From assembly GCF_000740675.1 (NCBI RefSeq), contig NZ_JPXI01000039.1, positions 62,001 to 126,000 on the forward strand: a stretch of 64,000 bases of DNA, written 5' to 3'. Source of the stretch: Massilia sp. BSC265. GTDB taxonomy: Bacteria > Pseudomonadota > Gammaproteobacteria > Burkholderiales > Burkholderiaceae_D. Below, one piece after another: positions 54,981-61,719 of the stretch (position 1 is the stretch's first letter; the number at the start of each line of letters is the position of its first letter). The translations under genes and the position numbers were made by a program. The notes below the pieces were generated by a model. The model did no database searches. It was not told the origin of the DNA and worked only from the letters and a program-made list of their open reading frames with translations.

Positions 54981-55988
54981 ATGTCCCTCTTCGATTTCTT
55001 CCGGCGGCCGCCCTCGCCCATGCGCCTTCCCGGCCTGCCGGCCAGCTTCGCAGAAGCGCGCGCGCACCTGATGCCGGCGCTGCGTGGACGCGGAATGGCC
55101 GAGTGCCTGTGCCTGACGGAATTCGGCAAGAGCCCGATACGCTCGGGCAAGCTGTTCCTGCCCTTCAGCAGCGACACCGCGCTGATGCTCGTGCATGACG
55201 GCCAGGACATGATGCAGTCCTTCGGCCCGGCGCAGCTGGCGCAATGGGGCGTGAGCGTGGAGGAAGCGCTGGCCGCCGCCATGGACAACCTGCGCGACGC
55301 CACGGTCGACCGCTTCATCCAGGTCGAGCGCGGCGTGTTCGCGGGCGACTGGGCCGATGCCTACGATTCCTCGCGCCTGCTGCTGCCCGACCTGGCGCAC
55401 CGCATTGCCGGCGCCAATCCGCTGGTCATGATCCCGGCGCGTCATACGCTGCTACTCGCCTCCGGCAGCGATCCCGAAGGCGTGCGCGCGATGGTCGCGC
55501 TGGCGCAGCGGGTCGCCGATCTCGAAACCCGGCCGGTGTCGGCGCTGATGTACCGCTACGAGCATGGGCATCCGGTCGAACATGTGCCGGACGATGAAGC
55601 CGCGCGCGCCGGCCTTGCACGCCTCGGGAGGCAGTACCTGTACGGCGACTACGCGGCGCAGGCGGAAACGCTGGACACGCTGCACGAGAAGGACGCGACG
55701 GATATCCTTGTTGCCGGCTACAAGGTGATGCGCGAAGCGGCCACCGGCATCGAGTACAGCTTGTGCGTCTGGACCGAGGACGTCACCACCCTGCTGCCAC
55801 GCACCGAACGGGTCGCCCTGTCCAGCCGCGAAGAGGACGGCCTGCTCGTGCTGCCGTGGGACGCGCTGCATGCGGCATTCGGCCACCTGATGGCGCCCGT
55901 GCCCGGCGCCTGGCCAGAACGCTACCGCGTCACCGCTTTCCCCGACCTGGCAGCGGCGCGGACGCTCGCCTTGCCCCAGCAGGCCTAG
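54981..55988 (+). CDS. DUF1444 family protein
   Basis: This 335-residue cytoplasmic protein resembles the DUF1444/YtpQ family, whose function is unknown. Recognisable stretches are PFSSDTALMLVHDGQDMMQS and LPDLAHRIAGANPLVMIPAR. The C-terminal part VALSSREEDGLLVLPWDALH is weakly conserved. No cofactor motif was recognised. Its end overlaps the convergent MerR-family gene by 4 bases. Confidence 0.8.
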   Translation: MSLFDFFRRPPSPMRLPGLPASFAEARAHLMPALRGRGMAECLCLTEFGKSPIRSGKLFLPFSSDTALMLVHDGQDMMQSFGPAQLAQWGVSVEEALAAAMDNLRDATVDRFIQVERGVFAGDWADAYDSSRLLLPDLAHRIAGANPLVMIPARHTLLLASGSDPEGVRAMVALAQRVADLETRPVSALMYRYEHGHPVEHVPDDEAARAGLARLGRQYLYGDYAAQAETLDTLHEKDATDILVAGYKVMREAATGIEYSLCVWTEDVTTLLPRTERVALSSREEDGLLVLPWDALHAAFGHLMAPVPGAWPERYRVTAFPDLAAARTLALPQQA

Positions 55989-56395
55989 TGCGCCGCCAGG
56001 TCGTCCAGGATCGGGCAGCTCGAACGCGCATCGCCATGGCAGGACGCCGCCAGCGCTTCGAGCGTGCGGCGCATCGCTTCCATCTCGGCGATCTTGCGGT
56101 TGAGCTCATCGATATGCGCGCGCGCCAGGGCCCGCACGTCCGCGCTGGCGCGGCCCTTGTCCTGCCACAGGTTCAGGAGCTTGCCGATCTGCTCGAGCGA
56201 GAAGCCAAGCGCGCGGGCGCGGTGGACGAATTGCAGCACGCGCACGTCGTCTTCGCCGTACACGCGGTAGCCGGCCTCGGTGCGCTTGGCCTCCTTGAGC
56301 AGGCCGATCGATTCGTAGTGGCGGATCATCTTGGCCGATACGCCGGAAGCCTTGGCGGCCTCGCCGATATTCAGCAGCGTCGTGCCTTGCTGCAT
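55985..56395 (-). CDS. MerR-family regulator, CueR-like
   Basis: This 136-residue MerR regulator begins with NIGEAAKASGVSAKMIRHYE, then GLLKEAKRTEAGYRVYGEDD. After the dimerisation helix, a metal-binding loop holds two cysteines seven residues apart (SCHGDARSSCPILDDL), the pattern of the copper sensor CueR. The start at 56395 is chosen by homology. No copper ATPase or multicopper oxidase is next to it, so its target lies elsewhere. Confidence 0.88.
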   Translation of the reverse strand: MQQGTTLLNIGEAAKASGVSAKMIRHYESIGLLKEAKRTEAGYRVYGEDDVRVLQFVHRARALGFSLEQIGKLLNLWQDKGRASADVRALARAHIDELNRKIAEMEAMRRTLEALAASCHGDARSSCPILDDLAAH

Positions 56396-56442
56396 TGTCC
56401 TCTCCTGTTGCCTGTTCCGATCACGGGATTCTACTTCCAGCA

Positions 56443-56550
56443 CCATGATAACGCCGAGGGAGTCGTTGAACGCTTCCGACGGTGCCTGCGTGCCGGTGTC
56501 GCTCGAAGGCAGCCGCTACGAGATCGTGCTGCGCTATAGCCGTCCGGCAT
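56443..56550 (+). other. possible small ORF or gene-end fragment
   Basis: A 35-codon frame ends GACVPVSLEGSRYEIVLRYS-RPA, which reads like the C-terminus of a real beta-rich protein. There is no convincing ribosome binding site. It may be a remnant or chance. Confidence 0.2.
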
Positions 56551-56620
56551 AGCTCCGGGCCGCGAGGAAAATCGTCCCGATGCTTGACTTGTTCCGCGAT
56601 GGCGGTAAGCTCGACAGGTC

Positions 56621-56818
56621 ATGAAGCACGCGATTCTCCTCCTCGTACTCGGCGTTGCCGCGGATGCCATCCTTGCTGGTCCTGCGCCCTATTACCAATG
56701 GCGCAGCAAGTTGAATGGCACGATGGCATGTTCTCAAACGCCCCTGGGCCCGGGCTGGGAAAAATCAGGCGGTCCCTACCGGGACGCGCATTGCGAAAAA
56801 CTCATTGTTGCTAAATAA
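56621..56818 (+). CDS. small putative secreted protein
   Basis: This is a 65-residue ORF with a hydrophobic N-terminus (MKHAILLLVLGVAADAILAG) that looks like a signal peptide or anchor. The rest has two cysteines (MACSQ and AHCEK) and is aromatic- and Gly-rich. I do not recognise a family. An AGG-like site precedes the ATG weakly. It lies just upstream of the phasin gene in the same direction. Confidence 0.5.
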   Translation: MKHAILLLVLGVAADAILAGPAPYYQWRSKLNGTMACSQTPLGPGWEKSGGPYRDAHCEKLIVAK

Positions 56819-56880
56819 TGGGGTGGCAAGCGCATCTCGTTCGACCTTCGTCCGATTATTCCAATACCGAGGAGACACCG

Positions 56881-57444
56881 ATGTTTACGAGTCCGGAGCA
56901 GTTCGTCAACGCCACCAAGACCCTGTTCGACCTGCAGATGCAAACCTTCAATACCCTGGCAGACAGGACAGTCAAGGGCGTGGAACAAGTGATCGCACTG
57001 AACATGAATGCAGCGAAGAGCTCGATGGAAGGCTCGATTGCCGCCGGCCAGCAGATGGCCAGTGGATTGACCGGTTCCGGGGATCCGAAGGCCGCTATCG
57101 CGGCACTGCATGCGCGCATGCAGCCGGGCGCGGCCGGCGCCGCCGAATACCGCGAGCAACTGAAAGCCATTATCGACGAGATGCACCAGGAATTCCGCCA
57201 GGCCGCCGATACCCATGTGGCCGAAGCCAAGAGCACCCTGTCGGCGCTGATCTACGACGTCACGCAGAACGTCAAGCCAGGCTCGGAGAACGCCGTCGAG
57301 ATCATCAAGACCGCGATCGACAACGCCTTCAAGGGCTACGAACAGGTGACCCAGGCGACCCGCCAGGCAGTCCAGACCGTGGAAGCGCAGATCGCGAAAG
57401 CCACGTCAATGGTACAGCCGGGCGAGCAGAAGCAGGCCGAATAA
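56881..57444 (+). CDS. phaP: phasin family protein
   Basis: This 187-residue, almost entirely alpha-helical amphipathic protein matches polyhydroxyalkanoate granule phasins: PEQFVNATKTLFDLQMQTFN at the N-terminus, with Ala-rich helices after it. It coats PHA granules and sets their size and number. GAGGAGA precedes the ATG at 56881. It is monocistronic, with hairpins downstream. Confidence 0.92.
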   Translation: MFTSPEQFVNATKTLFDLQMQTFNTLADRTVKGVEQVIALNMNAAKSSMEGSIAAGQQMASGLTGSGDPKAAIAALHARMQPGAAGAAEYREQLKAIIDEMHQEFRQAADTHVAEAKSTLSALIYDVTQNVKPGSENAVEIIKTAIDNAFKGYEQVTQATRQAVQTVEAQIAKATSMVQPGEQKQAE

Positions 57445-57450
57445 ACGCAC

Positions 57451-57473
57451 GAAGGCCGGCGACGCCGGCCTTC
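57451..57473 (+). terminator. hairpin after the phasin gene
   Basis: GAAGGCCGGC and GCCGGCCTTC form a perfect 10-bp stem with a GAC loop, 6 bases after the stop codon. No T-run follows, so it may act with the next inverted repeat. Confidence 0.65.
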
Positions 57474-57476
57474 CAA

Positions 57477-57521
57477 TGAAAGAAAATTTCGTTTTCCCTG
57501 TGCAGATGAAATTTTCTTTCA
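57477..57521. repeat. 14-bp inverted repeat between phaP and tssA
   Basis: TGAAAGAAAATTTC (57477-57490) and GAAATTTTCTTTCA (57508-57521) are perfect complements with a 17-base loop. The AT-rich arms contrast with the local GC-rich DNA. It could be a bidirectional terminator between the convergent genes. Confidence 0.6.
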
Positions 57522-58508
57522 GCCCCCTTCAGCTTCTATTCCCAGCAGTTCTTCCAGCCGCGCCAGCGAAGCGTCATCCTTGATCACCGAACGCAGCCAG
57601 GCGTGCAGCGGCTGCTCGCCCCAGCGCGCCGCCTTCTCGGCCAGGTAGGCGACCGGGCTGTGCGGTTCGGTGCGGCGGAAGAACTCGGCGACGCCCCGCA
57701 GCTGGGCCAGCGCCTGTTCGCGGCTTTGCAGGGGGCCTTCATCGACCACGCCTTGCACGCGTGGCAGGCTACCTGTGGCCACGACCACGGGCATGGCCTG
57801 CGCCTGCGCCTGCGCCGCAGGGTGTGCTACCTGCGGCGTCGCCAGGTCCTCGAAGTCGCACAGCGCCGCGCGTCCGACGCCGAAGCTGGGCCCGTCGGCG
57901 CCCAAGCGCTCGTCGACGACGCGTTCCAGTTCCGTCAGCGCGCCCAAGCAGTCATGCGCTGCCTCCGCCAGCGCCTGACGCGCCACCGGCGTGGCCTTGA
58001 TGCGCGCCGCGTCCAGCTCGGCGACGCTGTCCGGCCCGCGCGCCCGTGCCGCTTCCCAGGCAAGCATCGTGACGCCATCGGCCAGCGGCACTTCCTTGAC
58101 CAGGGGCCCGACGCGGGCCGCGATCCAGGCAAGGTTGCCGATGCGGCGTTCGTGGCCGTCCTCGTCCGGCAAGGGATGCACGGTGTCCCAGTAGCGCTCG
58201 CACAGCGCGGCCAACAGGCGCAGACCGTCCGCCAGGCCGGGCAGGCCGGCGGTCTTGGTGCTGGCTTCGGCCAGCCAGACCGCCAGCTGCAAATCCTTGC
58301 TGCGGGTTTCGATCAGTTCGGCGCAGCGCTTGGACACGAACTTCCAGTCCGCTTCCTTCAGCGTCGTGACCCAGGCGCCCTGCTCGATCGACGGATCGTC
58401 GGCCTGGCGCGCGCGGTTGATGGCGTCGAACTCCGGCGAGAACGCGAGGTCCTCACCGCAGGGCTGGTCCGCGCTGATCGGGACCAGCAATTTTTCAAGG
58501 TCCAGCAT
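57519..58508 (-). CDS. tssA: type VI secretion protein TssA (ImpA domain)
   Basis: This 329-residue protein carries the ImpA_N domain (about 1-150) with QPCGEDLAFSPEFDAINRAR and RSKDLQLAVWLAEASTKTAG. TssA caps the growing sheath and contacts the baseplate. The C-terminal half is variable, as in the short TssA class. AAGGAG precedes the ATG. It is intact, but the only other type VI gene in the window is a C-terminal piece of tssH directly upstream. Its function here is therefore doubtful unless the rest of the system lies elsewhere. Confidence 0.92.
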   Translation of the reverse strand: MLDLEKLLVPISADQPCGEDLAFSPEFDAINRARQADDPSIEQGAWVTTLKEADWKFVSKRCAELIETRSKDLQLAVWLAEASTKTAGLPGLADGLRLLAALCERYWDTVHPLPDEDGHERRIGNLAWIAARVGPLVKEVPLADGVTMLAWEAARARGPDSVAELDAARIKATPVARQALAEAAHDCLGALTELERVVDERLGADGPSFGVGRAALCDFEDLATPQVAHPAAQAQAQAMPVVVATGSLPRVQGVVDEGPLQSREQALAQLRGVAEFFRRTEPHSPVAYLAEKAARWGEQPLHAWLRSVIKDDASLARLEELLGIEAEGG

Positions 58509-58517
58509 GATGGCTCC

Positions 58518-59060
58518 TTACTCGATTGCGTACTTGAACTTGCCCGCCTTGGTCGCGCCCACCTTGACCCGGGTGATCGCGCCGCCCTCGGCCATCCGCG
58601 CCAGCACGCTGTCGGCGATCTCGGGCAGCAGGGTGCCGTTCAGGATGTTGTCGACGTTGCGCGCGCCGGAATCGACTTCGGTGCAGCGGCTCAAGACCGC
58701 CGACACCAGCGCATCGTCGTACTCGAAACGGGCCCGGTGGTTGTCCAGCACCCGTGCCTTGATCCGGTCCAGCTTCAGGCGGATGATGTTCGTGAGCACT
58801 TCGTCGCGGATCGGGTAGAAGGGCACCACGGCCAGGCGTCCGAGGAAGGCGGGCTTGAAGTGCTTCATCAGCTGCGGGCGGATCAGCTCCGCCAGCTGCT
58901 CGGGCGTCGGCAGTTCGCTGGCCGGCTTGTTCAGGCAGGCCCCCATCATCTGGCTCGATCCCACGTTCGAAGTCAGGATGATGATGGTGTTGCGGAAGTC
59001 GATCTGGCGCCCTTCGGCATCGTCCATCACGCCCTTGTCGAACACCTGGAAAATCAGCAT
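58518..59060 (-). pseudogene. tssH: C-terminal fragment of the type VI ATPase TssH/ClpV
   Basis: The 180 residues match only the last fifth of ClpV (normally about 880 residues). They begin in the second AAA+ domain at FQVFDKGVMDDAEGRQIDFR, just past Walker B. They keep the sensor region IIILTSNVGS and arginine-finger region FLGRLAVVPFYP, then the small C-terminal domain. Walker A and B are gone, so it cannot hydrolyse ATP. GGAGGA four bases before the ATG at 59060 means the piece could still be translated. It lies 9 bases upstream of tssA. Confidence 0.85.
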
Positions 59061-59119
59061 CGCTTCCTCCAAGATTGTTTCTAATCAGAATTGGGAGAAC
59101 CAATCTTAGGAGTAATGCC

Positions 59120-59965
59120 GTGCGGCCTACAGACGAAAATCAATCCGCGTCCATGCGTCCGAACCTGATGTCGCCACGCCGCCCCACTACCTCCGGCGAG
59201 GACAGCATCCTGGCGATGCTCGAACGCGAGCCTGCGCGCAAGCGCGCCCGCGGCACGTCGGGCGTACGGCTGGCGTGGTATGGCGCCAGCGCGGCGGCGG
59301 TGCTGGCCTTGACCGGGACACTAATATGGATGGCGGCCAATAACGATGGCCTGCGGCCAGACGTCAAGGAGACGGTGCTGGCCGAAGCCACGGCGGGCCG
59401 GAGCACGGCGCCGGTCCACCCCGCCGGCGCGGCAATGGTCCTGCGAGTAGCGATGGCACCGGCTCCGGAAGCGCAGCCGGCAGGCGCGGCCGTCATCGTG
59501 GACCAGCCCGCCCCGGGCCAAGCGATTCCACCACTGCGCCTGCTCAAGCCGGCGCCGGAAAAGGCGGTAGCGGAAACGCCTGCACCAGAAAAACCCGCGC
59601 CGGCCGTGCGCGCCACCGCGTCCCCACCCGTTCCCGCCATGGCGCCTGCAAAGCCGGTCGCAAGGTCTCTTCCTCCTGCCCGTCCAGCAGCGGCGCCGGC
59701 CGAGCCCAGGGCGCTTGCCCGCCCCGCTGCAGCGCCACCCAGGCCCGGGGCGGCCCTGGCGGCAAAGCAGGCCGCCAAAGCGGCCCAGGCGAAAGCCCAG
59801 CGCGGCGCGCATCCGGCCAGGACGGCGCAAGCCCCGGTCGACGCCGACGTGGCCCTGATCTCGGCCGTCATTGTCCATGCCAACGGCCATGCGCCCGAAG
59901 GCTCGCAGATGACCGAGCTGCTGTGCCCGAACGACTCTTGCCAGACGCGGCCGTCACGCCAGTGA
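59120..59965 (+). CDS. uncharacterised membrane-anchored protein, Pro/Ala-rich
   Basis: This protein is about 281 residues. One transmembrane helix (VRLAWYGASAAAVLALTG) follows a 48-residue basic cytoplasmic N-terminus. After it comes a long Ala/Pro-rich, probably disordered extracytoplasmic region and a C-terminal segment with two cysteines (ELLCPNDSCQTR). I chose GTG at 59120 with AGGAG upstream; ATG 59153 is an alternative. No domain is recognised. The layout resembles linkers of TonB-like or cell-envelope spanning proteins, but no TonB motif is present. Confidence 0.7.
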   Translation: MRPTDENQSASMRPNLMSPRRPTTSGEDSILAMLEREPARKRARGTSGVRLAWYGASAAAVLALTGTLIWMAANNDGLRPDVKETVLAEATAGRSTAPVHPAGAAMVLRVAMAPAPEAQPAGAAVIVDQPAPGQAIPPLRLLKPAPEKAVAETPAPEKPAPAVRATASPPVPAMAPAKPVARSLPPARPAAAPAEPRALARPAAAPPRPGAALAAKQAAKAAQAKAQRGAHPARTAQAPVDADVALISAVIVHANGHAPEGSQMTELLCPNDSCQTRPSRQ

Positions 59966-60075
59966 CGTGGCGAAAAGCCAGCAAATAATCCGAACGTACG
60001 AAAAACCGGCTTACTGCTGGGTTATTGTCCTCGGGTGGCGCTATACTGTATAGAAGCACAGTATGGCGTCACGAC

Positions 60076-61719
60076 ATGATCAGGGTTCTGGAAAACGAGT
60101 TTTATTATCTGGACAATTTCCAGCGCGTCCTCAACTGGATCGGCGAGCGCTATCGCGACCTGCTGGTCGAGGAAGAGCGGGTCTTTCTTGCCACCTTCCC
60201 GACGCTGCCGCAGAATGCGCGCGCCCTGTTCGTGCGCATGGTCATGCGCAAGGGGAACCTGTTCCGCGCCAGTAAGCTGGTCTATGCCGAGATCGGCTGC
60301 CCGGTCGAGGCCTCGACCCAGCTGCTCGCCACCGGCTGGATCGAAGCCGATCCGGTCCTCTCGCTCGACGAGCTGTTCGAGCTCCTGTCGAAGCCCGAGA
60401 TCCTCCATGCCTTCGGTCCGCACCTCGCGCAGAAGAACGCGCGCAAGGCCGATCAGCTGGAAGCGCTGCGCGAAGGCTTCGGCGACAGCCGCCCCTTCTC
60501 GCACTGGTACCGCGATTGCACGGACCTGGCCCTGCGCATCGGCGTCAAACCGCTATGCGACCGGCTGCGCCTGATCTTCTTCGGGAACCTGAGCCAGGAC
60601 TGGACCGAATTCGTGCTGTCCGACCTCGGCATGTTCCGCTTCGAACAGGTCGAGATCTCGCAGGCTTCGCGGGCTTTTCGCTCGCGCGCCGACGTCGAGC
60701 ACTACATCCTCCTGCACGGTTGCAAGGAACGCTTCTACGCGGGCGAGCCGCTCGACGAGGTGCTGCGCGACCTGCCGGCCCACGTCTTCGACAACGACTG
60801 GCTGGCCGGCCGGCGCGAGAAGCTGCTGTTCCAGATCGGCCAGGGCTTTGAAAAGCTCAAGGACTGGGACAATGCCTACGCCGTCTATATGCGCTGCCGC
60901 TTTCCGGGTGCACGCGGACGCGCCATCCGCGTGCTGGAGAAGCACGAGCGCTTCGATGAGGCCTACGCCCTGTTCCAGGAAGCCCAGGCCGCGCCGGAGA
61001 GCGAGGCCGAGCGCCAGCAATTGACGCGCATCGGGCCGCGCCTAGCGCGCCGCCTCGGCCACGCCAGGCTGCCGGCGCGCAAGCCGGTCGTCCAGCGCCT
61101 CGACCTGTCACTGCCGATGCCGGGCGAAGACTGGTGGGTCGAAGGCGTGGTGCGCGACCACCTGGCAAGCAGGGACGCTCCCGTCTTCTACGTCGAGAAC
61201 GCGCTGGCCAACTCCCTGTTCGGCCTGCTGTGCTGGCGCGCGATCTTCGCGGCCATTCCCGGCGCCTTCTTCCACCCTTTCCACCGCGGGCCGGCCGACC
61301 TGCACAGCCCCGACTTCCACCAGCGGCGCAAGGCCGAGTTCGATGCCTGCCTGGCCCGACTGGACGACGGCAGCTACCGCGATGCCATCCGTGCAAACTA
61401 CCGCGACAAGGCCGGCATCGCCTCGCCTTTCGTCTACTGGGGCGCCCTGAGCGAGGAACTGCTGGAACTGGCGCTGGCCTGCATCCCGCCGGACCACCTG
61501 CGCAAGTGGTGCGAGCGCATCCTGCATGACGTCAAGGCCAACCATACGGGCTTTCCTGACCTGATCCAGTTCTGGCCGCTTGAGGCGCGCTACACCATGA
61601 TCGAGGTGAAGGGCCCGGGCGACCGCCTGCAGGACAACCAGCTGCGCTGGATTGACTACTGCTCGGCGCACGGGATGCCGGTGTCGGTGTGCTACCTGCA
61701 ATGGGAGCAGGCGGCTTGA
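60076..61719 (+). CDS. FAN1-type VRR-NUC structure-specific nuclease
   Basis: This 547-residue protein matches bacterial FAN1, a 5'-flap endo/exonuclease that unhooks DNA interstrand cross-links. The N-terminal DNA-binding/SAP-like region begins RVLENEFYYLDNFQRVLNWI. The middle is TPR-like (NAYAVYMRCRFPGARGRAIR). The C-terminal VRR-NUC domain has NHTGFPDLIQFWP and YTMIEVKGPGDRLQDNQLRW, giving the PD-(D/E)xK set (Asp, Glu-Val-Lys) plus the QxxxW tail. The start at 60076 fits homologues. Its stop overlaps the helicase start. Confidence 0.92.
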   Translation: MIRVLENEFYYLDNFQRVLNWIGERYRDLLVEEERVFLATFPTLPQNARALFVRMVMRKGNLFRASKLVYAEIGCPVEASTQLLATGWIEADPVLSLDELFELLSKPEILHAFGPHLAQKNARKADQLEALREGFGDSRPFSHWYRDCTDLALRIGVKPLCDRLRLIFFGNLSQDWTEFVLSDLGMFRFEQVEISQASRAFRSRADVEHYILLHGCKERFYAGEPLDEVLRDLPAHVFDNDWLAGRREKLLFQIGQGFEKLKDWDNAYAVYMRCRFPGARGRAIRVLEKHERFDEAYALFQEAQAAPESEAERQQLTRIGPRLARRLGHARLPARKPVVQRLDLSLPMPGEDWWVEGVVRDHLASRDAPVFYVENALANSLFGLLCWRAIFAAIPGAFFHPFHRGPADLHSPDFHQRRKAEFDACLARLDDGSYRDAIRANYRDKAGIASPFVYWGALSEELLELALACIPPDHLRKWCERILHDVKANHTGFPDLIQFWPLEARYTMIEVKGPGDRLQDNQLRWIDYCSAHGMPVSVCYLQWEQAA

